From Nocardioides renjunii (GTDB taxonomy: Bacteria > Actinomycetota > Actinomycetes > Propionibacteriales > Nocardioidaceae), in NCBI RefSeq assembly GCF_034661175.1, contig NZ_CP141058.1, forward strand, positions 558,001-622,000: 64,000 bases of DNA, read 5' to 3'. Below the pieces are notes generated by a model, which saw only the letters and a list, made by a program, of their open reading frames with translations, had not been told where the DNA came from and did not search any database. The position numbers and the translations under genes were made by a program. This document shows, piece after piece, positions 15,423 to 23,893 of this stretch (position 1 is its first letter; every line of letters starts with the position of its first letter).

Positions 15423-16375
15423 CGGCCGCGACCCCCGCCGTGCTGCGCCTCGGCACCCGCGCCTCGGCGCTGGCCACCACCCAGTCCGGCCTCGTGGCAG
15501 ACATGATCCGCGAGCGCCTCGGCCGCGAGGTCGAGCTCGTCGAGGTCTCGACCGAGGGCGACCGCAGTGCGGCCCCGCTGGCCACGATGGGCGGGAGCGG
15601 TGTGTTCGTCAGCGCGCTGCGCGACGCCCTGCTCGCCGGGCGGGTCGACGTCGCCGTCCACTCGCTCAAGGACCTGCCCACCACCCCGGCCGAGGGCATC
15701 GCCCTGGCCGCGGTGCCGCTGCGCGAGGACCCCCGCGACGTCGTCGTGGCCCGCGACGGGCTCACCCTGGGCGAGCTGCCGGTCGGCAGCGCCCTGGGCA
15801 CCGGCTCGCCGCGCCGGGTGAGCCAGCTCGCCGCCCTCGGCCTCGGCCTGGACCTCCACGGCATCCGCGGCAACGTCGACACCCGCATCCGCAAGGTCCG
15901 CGAGGGCGAGGTCGACGCGGTCGTCCTGGCCCGTGCCGGGCTGGCCCGGCTGGGTCGGCTCGACGAGGTCACCGAGGTGCTCGACCCGCTGCAGATGCTG
16001 CCGGCGCCCGGCCAGGGCGCGCTCGCCGTCGAGTGCCGCTCCGACGACACCGACCTGGTCGCCGCGCTGTCGCACCTCGAGGACCCCGCCACCCGCGCCG
16101 CCGTCACGGCCGAGCGCGCCGTCCTGTCCGCCCTCGAGGCCGGCTGCTCGGCCCCGCTGGGTGCGCTGGCCGAGGTGGTCGAGGGCGAGGACGGCGAGGA
16201 GCTGTGGCTGCGTGCCGTGGCCCTGTCGGAGGACGGCGGGCTGTCGGTGCGGATGAGCGCGACCGGCCCGGTCGCGGACGCCGCGCACCTCGGAACACGC
16301 CTCGCGAGCGAGATGCTCGCCGAGGGAGCAGCAGACCTGATGGAAGCACCACCAGTGAGGAACCAGCACGCATGA
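15419..16375 (+). CDS. hemC: Hydroxymethylbilane synthase (porphobilinogen deaminase)
   Basis: Joins four porphobilinogens into hydroxymethylbilane. 318 residues, the normal length. The catalytic Asp is in HSLKDLP (D85). The dipyrromethane cofactor cysteine is C243 in SALEAGCSAPLGA. The Arg-rich substrate patch TGSPRR and RGNVDTR are present. GTG start overlaps the hemA stop. Its ATGA end overlaps the cobA/hemD gene, so the products of consecutive steps are co-translated. Confidence 0.97.
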   Translation: MTAATPAVLRLGTRASALATTQSGLVADMIRERLGREVELVEVSTEGDRSAAPLATMGGSGVFVSALRDALLAGRVDVAVHSLKDLPTTPAEGIALAAVPLREDPRDVVVARDGLTLGELPVGSALGTGSPRRVSQLAALGLGLDLHGIRGNVDTRIRKVREGEVDAVVLARAGLARLGRLDEVTEVLDPLQMLPAPGQGALAVECRSDDTDLVAALSHLEDPATRAAVTAERAVLSALEAGCSAPLGALAEVVEGEDGEELWLRAVALSEDGGLSVRMSATGPVADAAHLGTRLASEMLAEGAADLMEAPPVRNQHA

Positions 16376-18015
16376 CGCGAGTACAGACCCCGCAGGCCAC
16401 CACCCCCGCCCAGGGCTGGGTGTCGTTCGTCGGCAGCGGACCCGGTGACCCGGGCCTGCTGACGGTGCGTGCCGTGGAGCTCATCGAGGCGGCCGAGGTC
16501 GTCGTGACCGAGGCCCCCGAGCACGTGGACCTGGTCCGGTCGCTCCTCGGCCTCGCCGAGGGCCCCGACGGGTCCTGGGACGGACCGGAGATCGTGGACG
16601 GCGGCTTCGGCGAGGACGGCCAGCCGCTGACCCACGCGGCCCGCGCCAAGGTCGTCGTACGCCACGGCAAGAAGCAGCGCGTGGTCCGGCTGATGACCGG
16701 CGACCCGTTCCTCTACGCCTCCGGCCCCGAGGAGGCGCAGGCCTGCGTCAAGGCCGGCGTCGGCTTCGAGGTCGTCCCCGGCGTCTCGTCGGTGAGCGCG
16801 GTCCCGGCCTACGCCGGCATCCCGCTGACCACCAAGCGGCACCGCGAGATGGCCGTCGTCACCTGCGGCGAGAAGGTCGACTGGAGCGCCTACGCCGACG
16901 ACCGCACCCTCGTCCTGCTCTCCGGAGTCGGCAGCATCGGCGAGACCTCCGCGGCCCTGATCGAGGCGGGCCGCTCGCCCGAGACGCCCGTCGCGATGAC
17001 CCGCGTCGGCACCACGACCGAGCAGCAGACCCTCATCTCCACGCTCGCCGACATCGCCGCCGACGCCCGCGCGGCGCGCATCTCGCCGCCCGCGATCACC
17101 GTCATCGGCGACGTCGTCGACCTGCGCCAGACGCTGTCGTGGTTCGAGACCAAGCCGCTCTTCGGCTGGCGCGTGCTGGTGCCCCGCACGAAGGAGCAGG
17201 CCGGCTCGCTCTCGCGCCGCCTGCGCGACTACGGCGCCGTGCCCGAGGAGGTCCCCACCATCTCGGTCGAGCCGCCGCGCAACCCGCTGCAGATGGACAA
17301 GGCCGTGCGCGGCCTCGTCGAGGGCCGCTACGAGTGGATCGCCTTCACCTCGGTCAACGCGGTGAAGGCCGTGCGCGAGAAGTTCGAGGACTACGGTCTC
17401 GACGCCCGCGCGTTCTCCGGGCTCAAGATCGCCGCGGTCGGCGACAAGACCGCCCAGGCCATCGCCGACTGGGGCCTGCGCGCCGACCTCGTGCCGTCCG
17501 GTGAGCAGTCCGCCGCCGGCCTGCTCGAGGACTGGCCGCCCTACGACGAGGTGCTCGACCCGATCAACCGGGTCTTCCTCCCGCGCGCCGACATCGCCAC
17601 GGAGAACCTCGTCGCCGGCCTGGTCGACCTCGGCTGGGAGTGCGACGACGTCACGGCCTACCGGACCGTGCGCGCCACCCCGCCGCCGGCGCCGGTGCGC
17701 GACGCGATCAAGACCGGCAAGTTCGACGCCGTCGTCTTCACCTCGTCCTCGACGGTGCGCAACCTGGTCGGCATCGCCGGCAAGCCGCACCCGTCGACGA
17801 TCATCGCCGTGATCGGTCCCGCGACCGCCAAGACCGCCGAGGAGCACGGCCTCCGGGTCGACGTCCTCGCGCCCACGCCCGACGTGGAGGTCCTGGTGGA
17901 CGCGCTGGCCGACTTCGGCGCCACGCGTCGCCTCGCGATGCTGGAGGGCGGCGAGCCCGTCACCCGGCCCAGCGAGCGCACCGCCTCCGGGCGCCGCAAG
18001 GCCCGCGCCAAGTAG
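16372..18015 (+). CDS. hemD: Fused uroporphyrinogen-III methyltransferase-like / uroporphyrinogen-III synthase
   Basis: 547 residues. The N-terminal half (about 15-260) is a tetrapyrrole-methylase (SUMT/CobA) fold beginning VGSGPGDPGLLTVRAVELI. The C-terminal half (about 265-520) is HemD, which closes and inverts ring D to make uroporphyrinogen III. The fusion is usual in Actinobacteria. The SAM-binding loop reads MTGDPFLYASGPEEA instead of the GGDPFVFGRGGEE seen in active SUMTs, so methyltransferase activity is doubtful. The tail is basic. ATGA overlap with hemC. Confidence 0.93.
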   Translation: MTRVQTPQATTPAQGWVSFVGSGPGDPGLLTVRAVELIEAAEVVVTEAPEHVDLVRSLLGLAEGPDGSWDGPEIVDGGFGEDGQPLTHAARAKVVVRHGKKQRVVRLMTGDPFLYASGPEEAQACVKAGVGFEVVPGVSSVSAVPAYAGIPLTTKRHREMAVVTCGEKVDWSAYADDRTLVLLSGVGSIGETSAALIEAGRSPETPVAMTRVGTTTEQQTLISTLADIAADARAARISPPAITVIGDVVDLRQTLSWFETKPLFGWRVLVPRTKEQAGSLSRRLRDYGAVPEEVPTISVEPPRNPLQMDKAVRGLVEGRYEWIAFTSVNAVKAVREKFEDYGLDARAFSGLKIAAVGDKTAQAIADWGLRADLVPSGEQSAAGLLEDWPPYDEVLDPINRVFLPRADIATENLVAGLVDLGWECDDVTAYRTVRATPPPAPVRDAIKTGKFDAVVFTSSSTVRNLVGIAGKPHPSTIIAVIGPATAKTAEEHGLRVDVLAPTPDVEVLVDALADFGATRRLAMLEGGEPVTRPSERTASGRRKARAK

Positions 18016-18042
18016 CCACCTGCGGTGGGGAAGGATGGACCC

Positions 18043-19038
18043 GTGACCGACGACAGCCAGCTCGAGGTTCCGACCATCCGACCCCGCCGGCTCCGGCGCA
18101 CCCCCGCGCTGCGGCGCATGGTCGCCGAGACCCACGTGGTGCCCAGCTCGCTGGTGCTGCCGGTCTTTGTCCGGGAGGGCATCGACGAGCCCCGCCCGAT
18201 CTCCACCATGCCCGGCGTCGTCCAGCACTCGCGCGACTCGCTCAAGCGGGCGGCCGCCGAGGCGGCCGAGCTCGGCCTCGGCGGCGTGATGCTCTTCGGC
18301 ATCCCCGAGCACAAGGACGCCACCGGCTCCGGCGGCATCGACCCCGCCGGCGTGCTCAACCTCGCCATCACCGACGTCGTCGCCGAGGTGGGCGACCAGC
18401 TCACCGTGATGTCGGACCTGTGCCTCGACGAGTTCACCGACCACGGGCACTGCGGCCTGCTCACCAGCGATGGCGAGGTCGACAACGACCGGACGCTCGC
18501 GGCGTACGCCGAGATGGCGCTCGCCCAGGCGGCCGCGGGCGTCGACATGGTCGGTCCCAGCGGGATGATGGACGGCCAGGTCGCCGTGGTGCGGCAGGCG
18601 CTCGACGGCGCCGGGCACAGCCACGTCTCCGTGCTGGCCTACTCCGCCAAGTACGCCTCCGCCTTCTTCGGCCCGTTCCGCGAGGCCGTCGACTCCTCGC
18701 TCGTCGGCGACCGCCGGACCTACCAGCAGGACCCCGCCAACGCCGTCGAGGGCGTGCGCGAGGTGCTGCTCGACGTGGAGCAGGGCGCCGACATCGTGAT
18801 GGTCAAGCCGGCCCTGTCCTACCTCGACGTCGTCCGCCGGGTGCGCGACGCCGTCGACGTCCCGGTCGCGGCCTACAACATCTCGGGCGAGTACGCCATG
18901 GTCGAGGCCGCCGCCGCGAACGGCTGGATCGACCGCGAGGCCGCCATCCTGGAGACCCTCACCTCGATCCGCCGCGCCGGCGCCGACGTGGTGCTGACCT
19001 ACTGGGCCTCGGAGGCCGCACGGCTGTTCGCCCGCTGA
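18043..19038 (+). CDS. hemB: Delta-aminolevulinic acid dehydratase (porphobilinogen synthase)
   Basis: Condenses two 5-aminolevulinates into porphobilinogen. Schiff-base lysines are K203 (YSAKYAS) and K255 (MVKPALS). The metal site reads [14 protein letters not shown] (C127, D129, C137), intermediate between the three-Cys zinc type and the metal-poor DxALDx type. 331 residues. GTG at 18043 is favoured over GTG at 18025 because GGAAGGAT lies at the right distance upstream. Last gene of the rex-hem operon; a strong palindrome follows its stop. Confidence 0.95.
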   Translation: MTDDSQLEVPTIRPRRLRRTPALRRMVAETHVVPSSLVLPVFVREGIDEPRPISTMPGVVQHSRDSLKRAAAEAAELGLGGVMLFGIPEHKDATGSGGIDPAGVLNLAITDVVAEVGDQLTVMSDLCLDEFTDHGHCGLLTSDGEVDNDRTLAAYAEMALAQAAAGVDMVGPSGMMDGQVAVVRQALDGAGHSHVSVLAYSAKYASAFFGPFREAVDSSLVGDRRTYQQDPANAVEGVREVLLDVEQGADIVMVKPALSYLDVVRRVRDAVDVPVAAYNISGEYAMVEAAAANGWIDREAAILETLTSIRRAGADVVLTYWASEAARLFAR

Positions 19039-19043
19039 GGCCT

Positions 19044-19121
19044 GGGGCGACATCGCGGACACGTGTCCGCGACGTCGCCCTCGTACGCCGCGGCCGGGGG
19101 CGACATCGCGGACACGTGTCC
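19044..19121. repeat. Direct repeat, two 25-bp copies 53 bp apart
   Basis: The same 25 bp occur at 19044-19068 and 19097-19121. Each copy carries the 12-bp palindrome GGACACGTGTCC at its end. The first copy is part of a full palindrome. The second has a degenerate right arm ending at 19130, three bases before the lytic transglycosylase stop. Confidence 0.7.
19045..19080. terminator. 36-nt near-perfect palindrome after hemB, likely bidirectional terminator
   Basis: Left arm GGGCGACATCGCGGACAC pairs with the next 18 nt with a single mismatch and no unpaired loop bases. It sits 6 nt past the hemB stop, between convergent genes. No U-tract follows. Confidence 0.5.
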
Positions 19122-19132
19122 GGGGCGCCCGC

Positions 19133-20389
19133 CTAGGGGTTCATCAGGTTGTTGATGCAGGCGTTCAGCTGGTTGAGGTTGATCGCCAGGATCCCCGAGG
19201 CGAGGCACTGCGCCTGGGCCTGCGCCCAGGTGAGCGTCTGCGTCAGCGTCGGGACCGGGACGGTCGGCAGCGGGGGCAGCGTGGACGGCACCGCCGTCGG
19301 CTGGGACGTGGGGGTCTGGGTCGGCACGGCCGTCGGGTCGTCGGTGGGCGACTGGGTCGGGCTCTGGGTGGGGTTCTGCGTGGGGCTCGGCGTCGGGTTC
19401 TGCGTCGGGTCCTGGGTGGGGTCCTGCGTGGGGGTCGGCGTCGTCGTCTGCGTCGTCGTCGGGCTGGGGCCCTTGGTCGGCGACGGGTTCTTCGTCGGCC
19501 GGTCCTCGTCGCGGTCGTCCTTGGTGCCGGCCGATCCCTTGCCGCCGCGGTCCTCGCCGCCGCCGTCGGTCCCGCCGGTGGCGGCGGTCGTCCCCGGCAC
19601 CATGACCCCGCTGGGCAGGGTGGAGGTCGGCACGGCGCTGAAATCGCCGTCGAGGTAGGCCTGCATGATGGACAGGACCAGGTCGACGTAGTCGTTGGAG
19701 TGGTTGTAGCGGTAGACCGAGGCCCGCTGGCCCTGCTCCGTCGACAGGTCGTCCTCGCCGGAGCAGAGGTAGACGGCGGTCGACAGCGCGGCGTCGTCGA
19801 CGTCCTGCGGGGCGCGGCGGCCGTCGCTGTCGCCGTCGACGCCCACCACCGACCAGGTGGACGGGATGAACTGCATGGGGCCGACCGCGCGGTCCCAGCG
19901 GGTGTCGGCGTCGTACTGCCCGCCGTCGGTGTCGACGATCGCCTGGGTGTCGTTGCTGCCGTCGAGGGCGATGCCGACGATGGCGGGCCGGGCCACGCCC
20001 GACTCGTCGAGCGAGCTGCCGCCGGAGCGGCCGTGGTCGGACTCGACGCGGCCGATCGCGGCGACGAGCTCCCACGAGAGCCGGCACCCCGGGTCGGCCT
20101 TGTTGATCACGCCCTCGGCGCGCTGGTAGGCGGCGAGCGCGACCTGCGGGATGTCGCCGGCCGAGCCGGGGGTGACCGCGGCGGCACGGGTGACGGCGTC
20201 GCCCACGCTGGCGGGCGCCTCGATGACGGCAGCGGGGAGGTTGGTGCCGTCGGGGAGCGTCCCGGAGCCCTCGGGGTCCGCGCTGGCGGACCCGACGCCC
20301 ACACCGGCGAGGCTGGCCGTCCACGCGGCCGAGAGCACGGCCAGCGGGATGATCGCGGTCGCTCGGCGGATGTGGGCGGAACTCGACAT
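19133..20389 (-). CDS. Secreted lytic murein transglycosylase
   Basis: 418 residues. The signal peptide is about 1-37, ending GSASA. A transglycosylase (SLT/MltB-like) domain spans about 75-260. The catalytic glutamate is E116 in [11 protein letters not shown], and family blocks [12 protein letters not shown] and [17 protein letters not shown] are present. The C-terminal third is a long linker made of [11 protein letters not shown] units, ending in a 40-residue hydrophobic tail. It cleaves peptidoglycan glycan strands outside the cell. ATG at 20389 with GGGGAGAG upstream; an earlier in-frame ATG at 20443 has no signal-peptide logic. Confidence 0.9.
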   Translation of the reverse strand: MSSSAHIRRATAIIPLAVLSAAWTASLAGVGVGSASADPEGSGTLPDGTNLPAAVIEAPASVGDAVTRAAAVTPGSAGDIPQVALAAYQRAEGVINKADPGCRLSWELVAAIGRVESDHGRSGGSSLDESGVARPAIVGIALDGSNDTQAIVDTDGGQYDADTRWDRAVGPMQFIPSTWSVVGVDGDSDGRRAPQDVDDAALSTAVYLCSGEDDLSTEQGQRASVYRYNHSNDYVDLVLSIMQAYLDGDFSAVPTSTLPSGVMVPGTTAATGGTDGGGEDRGGKGSAGTKDDRDEDRPTKNPSPTKGPSPTTTQTTTPTPTQDPTQDPTQNPTPSPTQNPTQSPTQSPTDDPTAVPTQTPTSQPTAVPSTLPPLPTVPVPTLTQTLTWAQAQAQCLASGILAINLNQLNACINNLMNP

Positions 20390-20571
20390 GTCGGACACTC
20401 TCCCCTGGGTCTTCCCGGTCCATGATGCCCCCTCGGAGGCCATCCACACCCCCCGACGAGGAATCTCCCCACGCACGTTACGCAGCCCCCGGCTGTGGGC
20501 CAAGGCACAGCCGCCCCCTGCGGGTGAGCACCGGCTGGGGACGGCTTGCCCACCTACGCGACAATGGGGGG

Positions 20572-21900
20572 GTGACCACCGCGACCATCTCCACCTCGAC
20601 CGCGGCCAGCCGGGCGCTGTTCGACCGTGCCCGGGCCGTGACCCCCGGGGGCGTCAACTCGCCGGTCCGCGCCTTCAACGCCGTCGGCGGGACGCCGCGC
20701 TTCATCACCTCGGCATCCGGCGCGTGGCTCACCGACGCCGACGGCAACGACTACGTCGACCTCATCTGCTCGTGGGGCCCGATGCTGCTCGGCCACGCGC
20801 ACCCGGAGGTCCAGGCCCAGGTCATGGCCGCCGTCGCCCGCGGTACGTCGTACGGCACGCCGACGCAGCCCGAGGTCGAGCTGGCGGAGGAGATCGTCGC
20901 GCGCACCCCGGTCGAGCGGGTCCGGTTCGTGTCGTCGGGCACGGAGGCCACGATGTCGGCCATCCGCCTGGCCCGCGGGGCCACCGGCCGCGACCTGGTG
21001 GTCAAGTTCGCCGGCTGCTACCACGGTCACGTCGACCCGCTGCTCGCTGAGGCCGGCTCGGGCGTCGCCACGCTCGCGGTGCCCGGCACCAGCGGCGTGC
21101 CCGCCTCCTCGGCCGCCGAGACGCTCGTCCTGCCCTACAACGACCGCGACGCGGTGCGGGCGGCGTTCGCGGCGCACGGTCCGCGGATCGCCTGCCTGAT
21201 CACCGAGGCCACCCCCGGCAACATGGGGGTCGTGCCGCCGGAGCCCGGCTTCAACGCGTTCCTCGCCGAGACCTGCCGCACGCACGGCGCGCTGTTCATC
21301 AGCGACGAGGTGATGACCGGCTTCCGCGCCACCGCGCAGGGCGGCTGGGGCCTCGACGGCGCCGTCGAGTGCTGGGTCCCGGACCTGATGACGTTCGGCA
21401 AGGTGATGGGTGGCGGCTTCCCGGCCGCGGCCTTCGGCGGCCGGAGCGACCTGATGGCCCACCTCGCCCCTGAGGGGCCCGTCTACCAGGCCGGCACGCT
21501 GTCGGGGAACCCGGTCGCGACCACCGCGGGCCTCGCAACGCTGCGGCTCGCCACTCCCGAGGTCTACGCCCACCTCGACGCCACGGCCACGACCATCCGG
21601 GACGCCGTCGCCGAGCACCTCGGGGCGGCCGGCGTGCCGCACACCGTGCAGACCGCCGGCACGATGTTCTCGGTCTTCTTCACCGGTGGGCCGGTGCGCG
21701 ACTTCGCCACCGCGAGCCGGACGGACACCCGCGCCTACGCCGCGTTCTTCCACTCCATGCTCGACCAGGGCGTCTACCTGCCGCCGTCGGCCTACGAGGC
21801 GTGGTTCGTCTCCGCCGCCCACGACGACCGGGCGGTGTCCACCATCATCGATGCGCTGCCCGCCGCCGCCGCGGCAGCCGCGACCGCGGGAGGCCGCTGA
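20572..21900 (+). CDS. hemL: Glutamate-1-semialdehyde 2,1-aminomutase
   Basis: PLP enzyme converting glutamate-1-semialdehyde to 5-aminolevulinate, the step after HemA. 442 residues. The PLP lysine is K277 in [12 protein letters not shown]. The phosphate-binding [10 protein letters not shown] (121-130) and the gating loop are normal. GTG at 20572 directly follows a run of seven Gs that can serve as ribosome binding site. A GACAAT box 6 nt upstream also allows leaderless initiation. It heads the hemL-phosphatase-tlpA-ccdA-resB-ccsB gene string, linking heme supply with cytochrome c maturation. Confidence 0.96.
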   Translation: MTTATISTSTAASRALFDRARAVTPGGVNSPVRAFNAVGGTPRFITSASGAWLTDADGNDYVDLICSWGPMLLGHAHPEVQAQVMAAVARGTSYGTPTQPEVELAEEIVARTPVERVRFVSSGTEATMSAIRLARGATGRDLVVKFAGCYHGHVDPLLAEAGSGVATLAVPGTSGVPASSAAETLVLPYNDRDAVRAAFAAHGPRIACLITEATPGNMGVVPPEPGFNAFLAETCRTHGALFISDEVMTGFRATAQGGWGLDGAVECWVPDLMTFGKVMGGGFPAAAFGGRSDLMAHLAPEGPVYQAGTLSGNPVATTAGLATLRLATPEVYAHLDATATTIRDAVAEHLGAAGVPHTVQTAGTMFSVFFTGGPVRDFATASRTDTRAYAAFFHSMLDQGVYLPPSAYEAWFVSAAHDDRAVSTIIDALPAAAAAAATAGGR

Positions 21901-21901
21901 C

Positions 21902-22579
21902 ATGGGTGACCGGACGATCGTCCACCTGCTCCGCCACGGCGAGGTGCACAACCCCGGGGGCGTGCTCTACGGCCGCCTCGACGGCTTCCACCTCTCCGAC
22001 CTGGGCCGGCAGATGGCGCACCGGATCGCCGAGGCCGTCGGCCACCGCGACATCGTGCACATGCGTACGTCCCCGCTCGAGCGGGCCCGCGAGACCGGCG
22101 CGCCGCTGGCCGAGGCGCGCGGCCTCACCCCGACGGTCGACCCGCGCGTCATCGAGTCGAGCAACGAGTTCCAGGGCGTCAACTTCGGCGGCGGCGCGAT
22201 GACCTTCGTCAAGCAGCCGTGGCTGCTGCGCCACATGTACAACCCGTTCAAGCCCTCGTGGGGCGAGCCCTACGACGAGATCGCGGGCCGGATGGTCGCC
22301 GCCATCCACGACGCGCGCGACGCGGCCCGCGGCCACGAGGCCGTCATCGTGTCCCACCAGCTGCCCATCTGGACCACGCGGCTGTTCCTCGAGAAGCGCA
22401 GCTACCTCCACCACCCCAAGTCGCGCCAGTGCACCCTGTGCTCGCTGACCAGCGTGGTCTTCGACGGCGACCGCATGGTGCAGGTCCGCTACTCCGAGCC
22501 GGCGGGCGACCTGATCCCCGTCGCCGACCGGTCCGCCCCGTTCTCCGCCGGCGGGGCGCCGCGGGAGGACCGGCCCTGA
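21902..22579 (+). CDS. Histidine phosphatase-family protein (Rv0525 type)
   Basis: 225 residues with the phosphohistidine motif LLRHGEVHN (H12), the second Arg in RTSPLERARET, and a late His in VIVSHQLP. This is the phosphoglycerate mutase/acid phosphatase fold. The actinobacterial member always sits between hemL and the thioredoxin-like gene, as M. tuberculosis Rv0525 does, but its substrate is unknown. One-base spacing from hemL suggests coupling. A role in heme or cytochrome assembly is only a guess from context. Confidence 0.88.
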   Translation: MGDRTIVHLLRHGEVHNPGGVLYGRLDGFHLSDLGRQMAHRIAEAVGHRDIVHMRTSPLERARETGAPLAEARGLTPTVDPRVIESSNEFQGVNFGGGAMTFVKQPWLLRHMYNPFKPSWGEPYDEIAGRMVAAIHDARDAARGHEAVIVSHQLPIWTTRLFLEKRSYLHHPKSRQCTLCSLTSVVFDGDRMVQVRYSEPAGDLIPVADRSAPFSAGGAPREDRP

Positions 22580-23151
22580 AGCTCCTGCGCGCGCTCGTCG
22601 CTCCTCTCCTCGCCCTCGCCTGCCTGCTCGTGCTCGCGGGCTGCTCCGGCCTGTCCGGCACCGGCGACAAGGGCTACATCTCCGGGGAGGGCGTCCCGGT
22701 CGAGGTGGCCCGGGAGGACCGCGACGCTCCGGTCGACCTGAGCGGCACCGACCTCGACGGCCAGGACGTCGACCTGGCGCAGCTGCGCGGCAAGCCCGTC
22801 GTGGTCAACGTCTGGTGGTCGGAGTGCCCCCCGTGCCGGGTCGAGCAGCCCGACCTCAACGAAGCGGCCGCCGAGCTGGGTGACGACGCCACCTTCGTCG
22901 GGCTCAACATCCGCGACTCGTCCGCCGACAAGGCCCTCGCCTTCGTCCGCAACTTCGAGGTGCCCTATCCCTCGATCTACTCGCCCGACGGCCAGGCGCT
23001 GCTGTCCTTCGCCGGCACGCTCAACCCGCGCTCCATCCCCAGCACCGTCGTGCTCGACGCCGAGGGCCGCGTGGCCGCCTCGGTGCAGGGCCGCATCCCC
23101 ACCACGCAGACCCTCCTCTCGCTGGTCGAGGCGGCGGCCGCGGATGGGTGA
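22576..23151 (+). CDS. TlpA/ResA-like thioredoxin lipoprotein with CTG start
   Basis: 191 residues. The N-terminal lipoprotein signal ends in the lipobox LVLAGC (C23). The extracellular thioredoxin domain has WWSECPPCRVE (C84, C87). It reduces apocytochrome c cysteines for heme attachment in system II maturation. No ATG, GTG or TTG gives the full signal peptide. CTG at 22576 does, has GGAGG 7 nt upstream, and overlaps the previous stop as CTGA. A GTG at codon 19 would cut the signal in half. Followed by ccdA with an 8-bp overlap. Confidence 0.88.
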   Translation: MKLLRALVAPLLALACLLVLAGCSGLSGTGDKGYISGEGVPVEVAREDRDAPVDLSGTDLDGQDVDLAQLRGKPVVVNVWWSECPPCRVEQPDLNEAAAELGDDATFVGLNIRDSSADKALAFVRNFEVPYPSIYSPDGQALLSFAGTLNPRSIPSTVVLDAEGRVAASVQGRIPTTQTLLSLVEAAAADG

Positions 23152-23893
23152 GTTCTTCCAGGAGACGGCCCTCTCCGGGTCGCTCATCCTCGCGCTGCCC
23201 GTCGCCCTGCTCGCCGGGCTGGTGTCCTTCTTCAGCCCCTGCGTGATCCCGCTGCTGCCCGGCTACCTGTCCTACGCCACGGGGCTGTCCGGCGCGGACC
23301 TCGAGGAGGCCCGCCGCAGCCGGCTGGTGACGGGTGCGGTGCTGTTCGTGCTCGGCTTCTCGGTCGTCTTCGTGCTCCTCGGCAGCCTCACCGGTGCCGC
23401 CGGCGCCTGGCTGTTCACCCACACCCGCCAGCTCAACGTCGTCCTCGGGGTCATCACGATCCTGCTCGGCGTCGCGTTCCTCGGCGGGATCGGCTTCCTC
23501 CAGCGCGACTGGCGCATCCACAAGGTCCCCGCCGTCGGGCTGGCCGCCGCGCCGCTGCTCGGCTTCCTGTTCGGCGTCGGCTGGACGCCGTGCGTCGGCC
23601 CGACGCTGGCGGCCATCAACGTGCTGTCGGTCAACGAGGCGACCGCCGGTCGCGGGGCCGTGCTCTCCGCCGTGTTCGCGCTCGGGCTCGGCCTCCCCTT
23701 CATCGCCGCCGCCGTGGCCTACCGGCGGATGATCCGCGCCTTCGCGGTCGTGCGCCGCCACCAGGTCCTCGTCATGCGCATCGGCGGCGGGATGATGGTC
23801 GTGGTCGGCATCCTCCTCGTCACCGGCTGGTGGGACCGCATCGTGCAGTGGCTGCAGCTGCAGGCCGTCCAGGGATTCACGGTGGCGGTGTGA
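23144..23893 (+). CDS. ccdA: Cytochrome c biogenesis protein CcdA
   Basis: 249-residue membrane protein with six hydrophobic segments that carries reducing equivalents from cytoplasmic thioredoxin to the outside thiol protein. The redox cysteines are C33 in FFSPCVIPLLPGY and C150 in GVGWTPCVGPTLA. The pseudo-symmetric placement is typical of CcdA. ATG at 23144 overlaps the tlpA-like gene; the end overlaps resB by GTGTGA. Confidence 0.95.
   Translation: MGEFFQETALSGSLILALPVALLAGLVSFFSPCVIPLLPGYLSYATGLSGADLEEARRSRLVTGAVLFVLGFSVVFVLLGSLTGAAGAWLFTHTRQLNVVLGVITILLGVAFLGGIGFLQRDWRIHKVPAVGLAAAPLLGFLFGVGWTPCVGPTLAAINVLSVNEATAGRGAVLSAVFALGLGLPFIAAAVAYRRMIRAFAVVRRHQVLVMRIGGGMMVVVGILLVTGWWDRIVQWLQLQAVQGFTVAV

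Noticed and set aside
15307..19062. Long open frame on the minus strand across the heme operon (over 1200 codons)
   Set aside because: It is antisense to rex-hem genes with clear motifs, has no start signals and a composition rich in Arg, Ala and Gly. Such frames are a by-product of high GC at third codon positions.
19330..19460. Repeated GGTCCTGCGTGGGG-like units read as a tandem repeat array or CRISPR
   Set aside because: They encode the [11 protein letters not shown] linker of the lytic transglycosylase in frame; no spacer-repeat structure is present.
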